Positions 34,060-43,673 of a stretch of 47,128 nucleotides of DNA are shown here, piece after piece. Both the position numbers and the translations under genes were made by a program. Under the pieces are notes generated by a model. It had not been told where the DNA came from. It ran no database searches and saw only the letters and a list, made by a program, of their open reading frames with translations. Origin of the DNA: a virus; IMG/VR virus record IMGVR_UViG_3300020430_000026, positions 1-47,128 of that record. One strand, given 5' to 3'. Within the stretch, counting starts at the first letter, position 1. Each line of letters starts with the position of its first letter.

Positions 34060-37000
34060 ATGGCAAAACGTAAGGTAGTAAATTATATATTTCAACCAGG
34101 AATACCAAAGTCTGGAAATCTATTTCCTAATGCATTCGATTTAATACAAAATAACTTAGAATTTTTAAAAGATGAATCTGTTGCGTATGTTTCAGACAGA
34201 GTAGCAACTGACACAGCGGCAAATAATTTTCCAAATGCTGTTGCTAGATTAGATAATAACAAAGAATTCATTAAAGACGAAGTAGCCGCTTACGTGGCGC
34301 AACAAGTTGGATCAGCAGTACCTCCATTCGCAGGATATGGTTATGATGTTTTAGCACTTGAAACTGTAATAGACGATTACATAACAAGATTAAGAAATGA
34401 TGTAAGATATGGTGGAAATGAAAACATGGTCGCTTTTGCACAAAGTTACTATACAGATGGATCACTTAACATACCGGGAGACGGTGAGCCAGAAGTAGCA
34501 TATTTTGAATTTGCAAGAGATCTTTGTAACAGTTACATTTTACCAGGAGTGAACTGGAGTAATTTACAAAGTGTAACAAGTCAAGATACATCAGGTGGCA
34601 GTGCAGAACCAACTGGCACAACAACATTTACAAACCTTGCAAATGGCTTTATCAACGTACTAGATAACGGTATTATAAACTTACCAACATTGGTAAGCAG
34701 TCCTTACATTTTTGCTGGATACACATACAATTCTGCAAAATGTGAAAGAGACATGGGATTCAACATCACAGGATTTTTAAATGATTTAAGATACAACGGT
34801 AACCAAGACACAAGATTCAATGCATCAAAATATTGGATTGGATCCACTCCGCAAATTGACGGAGATAGACAACCTGAAATACTTGTAAAAAATCATATAA
34901 GAGATGTAATAAACAATTTTATTTTAACAAGAACTGCTTATACTTCACAACAATCACCTGTAGTAACAACACAATATTTTGGTACTGCGGCTGGTGAAGC
35001 CGGTGCTTCTGCAAGAATAACAGCATTAACATTTATAATCACTGATGTAATTGATAATGGGTTAGATAATTTACCAGCATTGGAAAGAAATGAAATAAGT
35101 TCAATAAAAGCGCCAACAAAAATTGGATTAGAAGATATATTATTAATTACAAATACAACACGTAACAAAGTTTTATATAACTTTGCTGATGCAACGCTGG
35201 GTGCTGAAGTTTCTTATGAACAAGAAGACGATGCAGACTATCCTACATTTTTACAAAATACCGATACAATCACAACTGTATTTTTAAACTTTGATACAAG
35301 TACTTTTTCTTCAACTGATACAATACAAATGTTTGTTGAGGACAAAGTAATAAGAACAAGACCTTTTGATTTTGGAACAGATGCTATTGAAAGAATGAGA
35401 GTAGCACCTGCTCAATCAATGCTTGATGCTGACTTTGAATATGGTTTACAGCCTACGAAGTGGCAAGCCATTGGAACACAAAGAGGATATCCTTCAATTT
35501 ATGAAATTCCAGGAACTGATATTGATGTAGATGATGTAACTACAGACGCTTCTGCAGGAACTAATGGTATTGGTTCTTCTTTAATAACAGTAAACACAAC
35601 AGGTCCGCACAATTTTGAACCTGGTGATGCATTTACAATTATTGGTTTTACAAACGGTGTACCTGGAAGTGGAAGAGCACAAGGTTCTTTTGTAGTAAAC
35701 ACTATTCCTACAAATAGACAATTTACATATTACGCAAAAGCAAAAGTTGGTGTTTCTAACCCAACAACAATTAGTACAACATTCACACAATTAAGAGCGG
35801 CAGGATTTTATTCTGGTGCAACAATTGGTAGACCAACTTTTAGTGTATCATCAAACGGTGCAAACGGAAACTTTATTTTGCCTATAGGTGGACTTGCAGG
35901 AGTTTCTATTATTCCTTTCCAAGATGCACAAACTCCAGAGATAGGTGCACCTATAACTGGAAGTGGAATGGCAACTGGTGCACAAATTACTGCCGTTACA
36001 GGAACAGGTTCAACACTTGCTACACCTGAAATTGAAGGTGACTACACAGCAGGAGCAACAGAAATAAATGTTGTTGATTCCGCAGGAATATTACAAAACA
36101 GTATTATAGATAGAGGTGATGGATTTGGTGTTGCAATTACAAACGTATCAGGAAACTCTTTAACATTAAGTTCTGGACTAACAGGAAACTTAATTGGTGA
36201 TAGAACAACTTATGGAAACATTGGTGGATTTAATCAAAATCCAGCAGGACAAAATTTTGCTTGTGATGTTTTCAACAATGCTGGAGTTTACAGTATTACT
36301 GTTTCAAATTCTGGTGAAAATTATGCAGTAGGTGATGCGATTGTAATTACAGGAGACTTAATAGGTGGAGCGACTCCGGCTAATGATTTAACAATTAGTG
36401 TTGCTTCAATTGATACAGGCGGAGAAGTTTTAACATTTACATTAGATGGTGATGCATTTACTGGATCAGGTTCTAAAACAGCAATTACAGGAACGTATCA
36501 AAACGGAAATGGTACAGGTGGTGGCTGGGATATTACAAAAACTAATAACAGTTATTCCGCAAGTTTAAGAAATCCAAGTTTCACAGCAGTAGAAGGATCA
36601 GTTGCTGGAGGTTCAGGGTCAGGTTTAGAATTAGATGTAACAATTAACAACAACGCCTACTCTGCGGTACTAGGTGGAGATGATGCAAGTACAGGATACG
36701 TTGTAAATGATGTTATACAATTTGCTGGAGGAACATTCGGCGGTACATCAAATGAAAATTTATTTGTTAGAGTTACAGGAGTAAGCGGTTCAGGTGCAAT
36801 TACAACTTTTACAACTTCAGGAACGGCTCCAGATGCATTAGAAAGTTACAACATAGGCGTAAGTGATTATACAGCAAGTGCCTCAGGTGCAGGTGCAACG
36901 TTCACAGTAACAAGAACTGGAACAACATATTCTGCAACAACAACTGGATTAGGATCAGGATTTGTTATTAATGAAACATTATTAATAGCCGGCACACTGT

Positions 37001-40000
37001 TAGGTGGTACTAGTCCTGCAAATGATTGTACAATTACAGTTGACGCGATAGATGGTAGTGGTGGAATAATTGGGCAAACGCCAACAGGTACAGCAGTAAA
37101 CAGTAAAACATATTTAGATGTAGATTCAGGATCCAACTTAATTGGTAATGGTGCTTCATTTGACATTGCATTATCAGGAACTTCTTACAACACAATCACA
37201 GTAAACAATGCAGGACAAAACTATGGACAAGGTCAAGACATTGTAATTCCAGGAACTTCTTTAGGTGGTGTATCACCAACACATGATTTAACAATTAACA
37301 TTGCTTCTTTAACAACACCAGCAAGAGGAGTTGCAACGTTTACTAACAGTGGTACTGCCGCAAATGGTGGTACAGCAAATTATAAAGTTGGAGATATTAT
37401 AAAATCAGAAGGCGCAGGTTTAGGTGGCGTCACAGGAACTAACGATGCCATTATTAAAGTTGCATCTATAAATGGTGACTCTTCTATAAACACATTTACA
37501 GTAACAGGTACTGCCACAGATGCAGTAGTGGATTACACAAATCCAACCTACACAGGTGGTGATGGTATAGGTGCAAACTTTACTGTAACTAGAACAGGCA
37601 CAGTATACAGTGCAACAATAGATCCAGCAGGTACTGGATACAACGCAACAAATCAAATTGTAGTTGCTGGTACTGACTTAGGTGGAACATCTCCAGGAAA
37701 TGATTGTACAATTACAGTTGATTCTGTAGATGGTGCTGGTGGAATAGCAACTATCACAGTAACAGGTACAGCGGTAAATGTACAAGAATACACAAATGCG
37801 TCAGTAACAAATCAAGTTGGTCAAAATGCTTCTTTTGATGTAACATTGAATGCAGGATCATATTCAATTGCAGTAGCAAACACAGGTAATGATTACGGAA
37901 CTGATCAAACTTTTGTAATTCCAGGCACAGACTTATTTGGAACATCACCGACAAATGATGCAACAATAACAGTTACAGGTGTCAACGCATCAGGTGGTAT
38001 TACAGGTGCAAATATTTCAGGTACTGCTAACCAAGGTAGTGCAAGTACTTTAGGAGTTTCAGGAGCAAACAGACAACCACAAGGTGTTGGTGCAACTTTC
38101 AGTGTTCAAAGATCAACTACTGCTTCGTCAACGGATTATGTAGAAGTAATTGTATCAGGTACAGGTTCAAATTATCAAGTTGGTGATAGAATTACACTTC
38201 AAGGACAAAGTTTAGGTGGTAGTTCACCAGCAAATGATATCACTGTAACAGTGCAGGGCGTAAACACAACAGGTGGAATTTTAACAAATACACACTCAGG
38301 TGTTGCGGCAGGTGGTACTGGTATTTCAGTATATTCTAGTGTAACAATATCAGAACCAACGTCAAGCAGTATTCCACAAAGCACACAATTAGTTTACAGT
38401 GCATTGGCAACTATGCAGATTGATTTTGAAACACCACATGGACTTGTTCCAGGAGATGCTTTCTTGGTAACAATTCAATCAGATGATGGTAATAACAATC
38501 ACTTATTAGCATCAGGACCGTTTTTAGCAACGTCGATTCCTACATTAACACAATTACAATATCAAGTAAGAGCACCAGGAACAATTACTGACAGTGCTTG
38601 GCAAGGATTTATATATGTAAGACCAGACTCCTTCTTTGTTCACAGACCATTTGATGGTGGTGTTCAATTAGGTACAGGTGGTCCACAACACGGTGCACAG
38701 GCAATACGTCAATCTAAAAAATACATTAGATATCAATCAGGTAAAGGTATTATGTACACAACTGGTGCCTTGTTTGCACCAAGTTATGACTTACTAAATG
38801 TTACTGCTGACGCAACAGCAGTAGGTTCAACAATTACAGTAACAACAGATGATACTGATCACGGACTACAAGTTGGATCAAGAGTAAGACTGATTGGTAT
38901 TGGTACTTCAGGATACAACGGATTCTACACTGTTGCAAGTGTGGTAAGTGAAAGACAATTTACTGTATTAGCAGTGCAGTCTTTAGGAAGTACTGTTGCA
39001 GAATTTGAGGATCAACCTCAAGTATCATTGTCAAACTGGAACGGTGCAACTGTTCGTTCAGGAACGTTTGATGATCAAAACGGAATTTTCTGGCAGTATG
39101 ATGGTGGTAATTTAGCGGCTGTACAAAGAACTTCAACAAGACAAATTACAGGTACAGTAACAGCAACACCAGACTCTAACTCAATAACAGGTGAAGGAAC
39201 AAGATTTAGAGAACAATTAAAAGCAGGTGACAGAATTGTAGTAAGAGGAATGACACACGTTGTTGCTCAAGTAAATTCAAACACACAGATGTTTGTTACT
39301 CCAGATTACAGAGGAGTAAATGTTTCAGCAGGTGTCAAGGCTTGTTTAGTATTAGATAAAGTTGCAAAACAAAGCGAATTTAATTTAGATACAATTGACG
39401 GCAATGGTCCGAGTGGATACAATTTTGATCCAGGCAAAATGCAGATGATCGGGATACAGTTTTCATGGTACGGGGCTGGATTTATTGATTTCATGACTAG
39501 AGGATCAAATGGTGACTTTGTGTTTGCTCACAGAATGAGAAATTCAAACGTAAACACAGAAGCATTTATGAGAACAGGTAACCAACCTGTGCGTTATGAA
39601 GTTGCAAACGAAGGTCCTAGTGGAAAATTAGAATCTAACGTTAATGCAACTGCAACAGAATTACCATTAATAGATGCATCATTCTTTCCAACTACAGGTG
39701 GAACAGTTTATGTTGATAATGAAATTATTACGTTTACAGGTGTATCAGGAGATAAACTAACAGGATGTACACGTGCGGCACAGTTAACAAACTTTGCTTC
39801 AGGTGCCACAAGATCATATTCGGCTGGTCCGGCTTCAGAACACTTTAGAAATACAGGTGTTGTTTTAATATCTAACACAACATCACCTATTATATCACAC
39901 TGGGGATCAGCATTTATTACAGATGGTAACTTTGATGAAGATAGAGGATACTTATTCAGTTACTCAGCATCAGGTTTGGATATCACAACAACAAGACAAA

Positions 40001-41037
40001 CAGTGTTCCTATTAAGACTAGCACCGTCAGTATCAAATGCATTGACAGGAGATTTAGGCGATAGAGACTTGTTGAATAGAGCCCAGTTGCTATTGGACGG
40101 ACTAGAAATTACTTCTGATGAACCGGCTTCGGGCACTAATGGACAGATTGTAATTAATGGAATTTTAAATCCACAAAACTATCCAGTTGATCCAAGCGAT
40201 ATTGGTTGGACAGACTTGACTGGAGTTGCACAAGGTGGTCAGCCTTCATTTGCTCAAATTGCACCAGGTGGTTCGGTTGTATGGAACTCAGGTACAACAA
40301 CCACAACTGCAACAGCACTTACAACTAACGCAATGACTAGTTCTGCTAATCACTGGTTCAACCTAGGTGGTAACAGAAACTATGGTTACTTCTTACAAAA
40401 TGATTGGGAGAATAAAGGTCACGTAGTAGGTATGAAAGTTACATCGGGACAATTCCCAGCAGGGACTACTGTAACACAGATACAAGACAGGGGAAGTTAC
40501 TATCTTGTTTACTTCTCACAAAGACACACAGGTTTAAGTTCAGGACAAGCAGTAGACTTTGAATACGGTGGAGATATATCAAACTCTAACTACTTGTTCT
40601 TCCAAGAAGCATCTTGGTTGGCACTTGGTGCTACAACAGGAACAGAAGTAGACTTTGCAACAAGTACAGAGTTTCCGGCAGGTGCATCAATTGTATCTGT
40701 TGCATCATTGGCACAATTTGGAGCAACAAACTATTACAGGGTAACATTTAACCAATCCTTTAGTGGAACTATTGCAGGTGGTACAGCGATATCATTCCAA
40801 TTTGGTCAACCACCTTACGCACAACCAGGACAGAGTATTTTCTCTTTCGTTGCACAGCCAGGTGAAAGATCAACATTATCACTTTCATCAATCCAAGAGT
40901 TAACAAATACTACATTAGGTGGTAGAGGTACTTTCCCTAATGGTCCAGACGTATTAGCAATTAACGTTTATAGAACAGCAGGAACAGGTGGTGTTCCAGC
41001 AACAGTTACACTGCGTTGGTCAGAAGCACAAGCGTAA
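34060..41037 (+). CDS. Giant modular virion protein with eight beta-repeats (2325 aa)
   Basis: Largest gene here, three bases after the 625-aa fibre. Residues 1-430 are helical modules built on LxxNxEFIKDE and CERDMGFNITGFLNDLRYNG elements, each near a GGN/NGN turn; the same modules are inserted in the 1907-aa fibre. Residues about 741-1416 hold eight beta-repeats with a Y-x-x-G-D-x-I strand, G-x-x-LGG-x-SPxND, TITV and a closing SGTA. The C-terminal 900 residues contain FFVHRPFDGGVQLGTGG, FSWYGAGFIDFMTRG and FAHRMRNSNVNTEAFMRTG, a C-terminal region I associate with large structural proteins of marine T4-like phages, then a late beta region ending VTLRWSEAQA. No enzyme motif seen. Probably a long fibre or baseplate spike. 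It ends 12 bases before the convergent gene. Confidence 0.65.
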   Translation: MAKRKVVNYIFQPGIPKSGNLFPNAFDLIQNNLEFLKDESVAYVSDRVATDTAANNFPNAVARLDNNKEFIKDEVAAYVAQQVGSAVPPFAGYGYDVLALETVIDDYITRLRNDVRYGGNENMVAFAQSYYTDGSLNIPGDGEPEVAYFEFARDLCNSYILPGVNWSNLQSVTSQDTSGGSAEPTGTTTFTNLANGFINVLDNGIINLPTLVSSPYIFAGYTYNSAKCERDMGFNITGFLNDLRYNGNQDTRFNASKYWIGSTPQIDGDRQPEILVKNHIRDVINNFILTRTAYTSQQSPVVTTQYFGTAAGEAGASARITALTFIITDVIDNGLDNLPALERNEISSIKAPTKIGLEDILLITNTTRNKVLYNFADATLGAEVSYEQEDDADYPTFLQNTDTITTVFLNFDTSTFSSTDTIQMFVEDKVIRTRPFDFGTDAIERMRVAPAQSMLDADFEYGLQPTKWQAIGTQRGYPSIYEIPGTDIDVDDVTTDASAGTNGIGSSLITVNTTGPHNFEPGDAFTIIGFTNGVPGSGRAQGSFVVNTIPTNRQFTYYAKAKVGVSNPTTISTTFTQLRAAGFYSGATIGRPTFSVSSNGANGNFILPIGGLAGVSIIPFQDAQTPEIGAPITGSGMATGAQITAVTGTGSTLATPEIEGDYTAGATEINVVDSAGILQNSIIDRGDGFGVAITNVSGNSLTLSSGLTGNLIGDRTTYGNIGGFNQNPAGQNFACDVFNNAGVYSITVSNSGENYAVGDAIVITGDLIGGATPANDLTISVASIDTGGEVLTFTLDGDAFTGSGSKTAITGTYQNGNGTGGGWDITKTNNSYSASLRNPSFTAVEGSVAGGSGSGLELDVTINNNAYSAVLGGDDASTGYVVNDVIQFAGGTFGGTSNENLFVRVTGVSGSGAITTFTTSGTAPDALESYNIGVSDYTASASGAGATFTVTRTGTTYSATTTGLGSGFVINETLLIAGTLLGGTSPANDCTITVDAIDGSGGIIGQTPTGTAVNSKTYLDVDSGSNLIGNGASFDIALSGTSYNTITVNNAGQNYGQGQDIVIPGTSLGGVSPTHDLTINIASLTTPARGVATFTNSGTAANGGTANYKVGDIIKSEGAGLGGVTGTNDAIIKVASINGDSSINTFTVTGTATDAVVDYTNPTYTGGDGIGANFTVTRTGTVYSATIDPAGTGYNATNQIVVAGTDLGGTSPGNDCTITVDSVDGAGGIATITVTGTAVNVQEYTNASVTNQVGQNASFDVTLNAGSYSIAVANTGNDYGTDQTFVIPGTDLFGTSPTNDATITVTGVNASGGITGANISGTANQGSASTLGVSGANRQPQGVGATFSVQRSTTASSTDYVEVIVSGTGSNYQVGDRITLQGQSLGGSSPANDITVTVQGVNTTGGILTNTHSGVAAGGTGISVYSSVTISEPTSSSIPQSTQLVYSALATMQIDFETPHGLVPGDAFLVTIQSDDGNNNHLLASGPFLATSIPTLTQLQYQVRAPGTITDSAWQGFIYVRPDSFFVHRPFDGGVQLGTGGPQHGAQAIRQSKKYIRYQSGKGIMYTTGALFAPSYDLLNVTADATAVGSTITVTTDDTDHGLQVGSRVRLIGIGTSGYNGFYTVASVVSERQFTVLAVQSLGSTVAEFEDQPQVSLSNWNGATVRSGTFDDQNGIFWQYDGGNLAAVQRTSTRQITGTVTATPDSNSITGEGTRFREQLKAGDRIVVRGMTHVVAQVNSNTQMFVTPDYRGVNVSAGVKACLVLDKVAKQSEFNLDTIDGNGPSGYNFDPGKMQMIGIQFSWYGAGFIDFMTRGSNGDFVFAHRMRNSNVNTEAFMRTGNQPVRYEVANEGPSGKLESNVNATATELPLIDASFFPTTGGTVYVDNEIITFTGVSGDKLTGCTRAAQLTNFASGATRSYSAGPASEHFRNTGVVLISNTTSPIISHWGSAFITDGNFDEDRGYLFSYSASGLDITTTRQTVFLLRLAPSVSNALTGDLGDRDLLNRAQLLLDGLEITSDEPASGTNGQIVINGILNPQNYPVDPSDIGWTDLTGVAQGGQPSFAQIAPGGSVVWNSGTTTTTATALTTNAMTSSANHWFNLGGNRNYGYFLQNDWENKGHVVGMKVTSGQFPAGTTVTQIQDRGSYYLVYFSQRHTGLSSGQAVDFEYGGDISNSNYLFFQEASWLALGATTGTEVDFATSTEFPAGASIVSVASLAQFGATNYYRVTFNQSFSGTIAGGTAISFQFGQPPYAQPGQSIFSFVAQPGERSTLSLSSIQELTNTTLGGRGTFPNGPDVLAINVYRTAGTGGVPATVTLRWSEAQA
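36270..38320 (+). repeat. Eight-copy beta-repeat array
   Basis: Eight copies with anchor strands NYAVGDAIVITG, GYVVNDVIQFAG, GFVINETLLIAG, NYGQGQDIVIPG, NYKVGDIIKSEG, GYNATNQIVVAG, DYGTDQTFVIPG and NYQVGDRITLQG. Most anchors are roughly 255-280 bases apart; one gap is short (about 158) and one long (about 378). Copies 3 and 6 share NDCTITVD exactly. Confidence 0.7.
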
Positions 41038-41049
41038 TTCAATAATATT

Positions 41050-41481
41050 TTAAAGTAATTTTTTGGCTAAACTTTGTTGGTCAGTAGGACTTACTGGTGT
41101 CTTTTGTCCATCACCAGGAATAACTCTGTAATTGTCATCTGGATCATCCATTGTGCTAACTTCTGTCACACTACCTGTATCTGTTGTACAAATAAGTTGA
41201 TGTGGCATCAATGGAGGATTATGCCATGTAGCACCAGTTTTTAATGGCTTTTCATATAAAGTTGCTGTCTTTGTGTCAATATATCTTAATTTAAATTCGC
41301 CATCATTTACAAACCAAGTTTCATCTTTGTTTTTATGAAAATGCATTGAAAATTTTGCATCTTTTTTAGTGAATACTAAAAACTTACCACAGTAGTGTTC
41401 GTTGGATGCCCACACAACTTCATATCCCCAACCTTTTTCAATCTTACCTTCTTTATTAAAATTTTTCGACATATTGTTCAA
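41050..41481 (-). CDS. Cupin-fold sugar-metabolism-like protein (143 aa)
   Basis: A single-domain cupin. EKGWGYEVVW (15-24) is the entry motif of mannose-6-phosphate-isomerase-type cupins; HFH (47-49) with Glu54 and His94 in PPLMPHQL supply the usual metal ligands. The C-terminus has TEVSTMDDPDDNYRV, shared by small sugar-isomerase-like cupins. Two starts are possible: TTG at 41481, five bases after a GGAG, or ATG at 41472, 14 bases after it; I keep the first on spacing. The gene overlaps the end of hldD by 26 bases, so a role in nucleotide-sugar or heptose metabolism is likely, perhaps isomerising or epimerising a precursor. Exact reaction unknown. Confidence 0.7.
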   Translation of the reverse strand: MNNMSKNFNKEGKIEKGWGYEVVWASNEHYCGKFLVFTKKDAKFSMHFHKNKDETWFVNDGEFKLRYIDTKTATLYEKPLKTGATWHNPPLMPHQLICTTDTGSVTEVSTMDDPDDNYRVIPGDGQKTPVSPTDQQSLAKKLL

Positions 41482-42268
41482 TTGTACTCCAATCTACATT
41501 TACAAATTTATTTACTTTAGAATTATCAGCCCGTGTGTAACTTTGGTAATGCTTTTTGATATTTTCCGGCATTGGTATTTCTTCTATTTTGGCATTAAAT
41601 TTATTTGCTATTACCTCAGCCACGTGTTTAAAACTTATGTTGGTACCGGTGCCAACGTTGAACACACCAGAAGTATCTGCTAAGAGCATTTGTTTGTGGA
41701 CTTCACAAACATCATGTACACTAACAAAATCACGTGTGTAATTTTCACTTCCTTCAAATATTTTAATTACACCAGTTTGTTTTGCTTGATTTATAAACTT
41801 ACTTACAGGACTCATCTGATTGCCTTTATGATCTTCCATTGGGCCATAAACATTAAAATATCTAAATCCTTGCACTAATACATTAAACTCTCCTGCTTCT
41901 TTTACAAAACGGTCAAACAAATATTTGCTCCACGCATATGGAGATTGAGGTCCTACTGAATCTTCTTCATTGAAATTTTTTGTATCGCCATATACACTTG
42001 CGGAACTGGCATATTGAAAATTTGTACCCATCTGTTCGCACATCTGTAACAGACGCATACTGTATTCATAGTTTTGTGTAAGTATTTTGTCAACATTAGT
42101 TTCAGTAGTGGAACTAATTGCTCCTAAATGTATTACCCAATCATACTTGGATGGATCAGGATAAACATTTGGAGTATATTCAAATCCTTCAACTGTATGA
42201 TCTTTTTCTATATGCTGTATTAAATTTTGTCCTATAAAACCAGCGCCACCTGTAACTAATATTCTCAT
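41456..42268 (-). CDS. hldD: ADP-L-glycero-D-manno-heptose 6-epimerase
   Basis: Extended short-chain dehydrogenase/reductase. GGAGFIG (7-13) binds NAD(P); SSAS (88-91) and YAWSK (Tyr111, Lys115) form the catalytic set; FRYFNVYGPMEDHKGN carries the second HldD lysine (Lys148), and IKIFEGSENYTRDFVSVHDV plus NIKKHYQSYTRAD follow the HldD pattern closely. It epimerises ADP-D-glycero- to ADP-L-glycero-manno-heptose. At 270 residues it is shorter than the 310-residue E. coli enzyme, mostly between the Rossmann strands. It starts immediately after the SGNH gene's stop. With hldE in the same operon it completes the last steps of ADP-heptose synthesis; gmhA and gmhB are not in the window. Confidence 0.88.
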   Translation of the reverse strand: MRILVTGGAGFIGQNLIQHIEKDHTVEGFEYTPNVYPDPSKYDWVIHLGAISSTTETNVDKILTQNYEYSMRLLQMCEQMGTNFQYASSASVYGDTKNFNEEDSVGPQSPYAWSKYLFDRFVKEAGEFNVLVQGFRYFNVYGPMEDHKGNQMSPVSKFINQAKQTGVIKIFEGSENYTRDFVSVHDVCEVHKQMLLADTSGVFNVGTGTNISFKHVAEVIANKFNAKIEEIPMPENIKKHYQSYTRADNSKVNKFVNVDWSTIEQYVEKF

Positions 42269-43054
42269 TTAAAAACCAAAGTATTGAAAGTCACCTTTCC
42301 AATTAAATTTATTATAATAAGCATTGTCCATTTCAACCATGTTAACATCTAATTCATCATTTGTCAAATAGTGTTGTAAAAAAGTGTTATTGGTTATGTC
42401 TATATTAAGTTTTGGTGCAAGATTATCTTTAACCCAATTAGCATGAGTGTTAATTGATGGATGTTTATCTTTTTCAATTTTTTTCCTTTTAGTAAAAAAA
42501 CTTATTGGATCCTGATCTTTATAGGTAACATTAATGACTGGAGAGTGTTTTTGATCTGCATATGGTTGAATTGCTTGTACCCAACCATTATATATTTCTT
42601 TATTGTGTACAAACTTTTTATCTTTTATAAGAGAAGGCACATCAACACTGCTAGTAACAGCCCATTTACAAGGCAATGTTTTTAAAAAATTCATCGTCAT
42701 ACTAATATAGTTGTGACTCATATACATATAACTTTCTTCGTTCCAAGTCTGTTGTATCCAAGGTTCTTCAACACTTTTCATCCAAATGTTACCACCTGCT
42801 CGCCAATTTCCAAAAGGCAAAATACCAATTGAATGAATATCTAATCTATTAAAATCTGTGAATTGTACAACAACACAATCTTCTTCTGTTAAAGTATTTT
42901 TTGTGAGTGCTTCGTTGACACGTTGCATAATAGCATTATTACCCAGACCGCTAATTGCCCAATTTTGATGTTGTTCAAATTGATACCCTAGCAAATCACT
43001 CCAAGTGGGCCAATAGTAATTTGTATAACTACAACCAAATGTAAACAGTCTCAT
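42269..43054 (-). CDS. SGNH/GDSL hydrolase-like protein (261 aa)
   Basis: MRLFTFGCSYT (1-11) is the block-I entry of SGNH esterases with Ser9 as the presumed nucleophile; NWAISGLGNN (31-40) supplies the Gly and Asn oxyanion positions; and DKHPSINTHANW (196-207) supplies a late Asp/His pair. The family includes esterases and acetyl- or acyl-transfer enzymes acting on carbohydrates. No signal peptide is seen, so it would act in the cytoplasm or virion. One base separates it from the 2OG gene. In this operon it may remove or transfer acyl groups on the sugar product; this is inference. Similar proteins occur in marine T4-like phages without assigned function. Confidence 0.65.
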   Translation of the reverse strand: MRLFTFGCSYTNYYWPTWSDLLGYQFEQHQNWAISGLGNNAIMQRVNEALTKNTLTEEDCVVVQFTDFNRLDIHSIGILPFGNWRAGGNIWMKSVEEPWIQQTWNEESYMYMSHNYISMTMNFLKTLPCKWAVTSSVDVPSLIKDKKFVHNKEIYNGWVQAIQPYADQKHSPVINVTYKDQDPISFFTKRKKIEKDKHPSINTHANWVKDNLAPKLNIDITNNTFLQHYLTNDELDVNMVEMDNAYYNKFNWKGDFQYFGF

Positions 43055-43055
43055 C

Positions 43056-43673
43056 TTAGTCTATCTTATCACACCATTTTACTATTTCATTCCATTGTTC
43101 TGTGGTAAGAATTTCTTTGTACATAGATTCTTCAATGTATCTTGGAATAAAATTAATGTTTAATGCTACACGTGAATTAGCATTTGTGCAAGTAGAACCT
43201 GAATGTTCCATGTGACTAGGAAATAATACAATTCTATTTGCAACACTTTCTATTTTATCTCCGTCAGCAAAAGCAGTGTATCCATCATTTGTATTCATGT
43301 AATAGATACCTGTTATACTTAAAGGCACCATACAATCACAATGAAAGCCATGCACATAAATTTTTTCAGTTCTTGGAACTAAATTAGCCTTAATCCTCAC
43401 AAACGTATTAGGATGTATTCTATTAAAAATAGGAAACAACATCTGCCAATTGTCCTGTTCTGTAACTATGTTGCCATCTTCACGGAGTATATGATGAGTA
43501 AATTGATATTGATGCTTCTTGCTTTCTTCTACAACTTGAGACTCGTCTACAACATAGTTCTTGAAATACCAAGGAAAGTGTTCACCATAATAACGATCAA
43601 TTATAACTTTTGCTTCATGTTCAGGCAACAAGTTATCAATTATAATTTTATTATTTTGTATTTTTTTCTGCAT
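43056..43673 (-). CDS. 2OG-Fe(II) oxygenase (prolyl-hydroxylase-like, 205 aa)
   Basis: Double-stranded beta-helix dioxygenase. GFHCDCM gives the iron-binding His111-x-Asp113; FPSHMEHSGS supplies the distal His157; and NSRVALNINF supplies the 2-oxoglutarate-binding Arg168. TGIYYMNTNDGYTAF is the typical strand between them. The reaction would be hydroxylation of an unknown substrate with 2-oxoglutarate and O2. Such genes are frequent in marine T4-like phages. It overlaps the end of hldE by 23 bases and sits in the sugar operon, so the substrate could be a sugar, a lipid or a virion protein. No signal peptide. Confidence 0.8.
   Translation of the reverse strand: MQKKIQNNKIIIDNLLPEHEAKVIIDRYYGEHFPWYFKNYVVDESQVVEESKKHQYQFTHHILREDGNIVTEQDNWQMLFPIFNRIHPNTFVRIKANLVPRTEKIYVHGFHCDCMVPLSITGIYYMNTNDGYTAFADGDKIESVANRIVLFPSHMEHSGSTCTNANSRVALNINFIPRYIEESMYKEILTTEQWNEIVKWCDKID

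Noticed and set aside
41037-41070. Bidirectional terminator at the convergent junction
   Set aside because: There is a T-run near 41060, but no stem with any G/C pairs precedes it on either strand.
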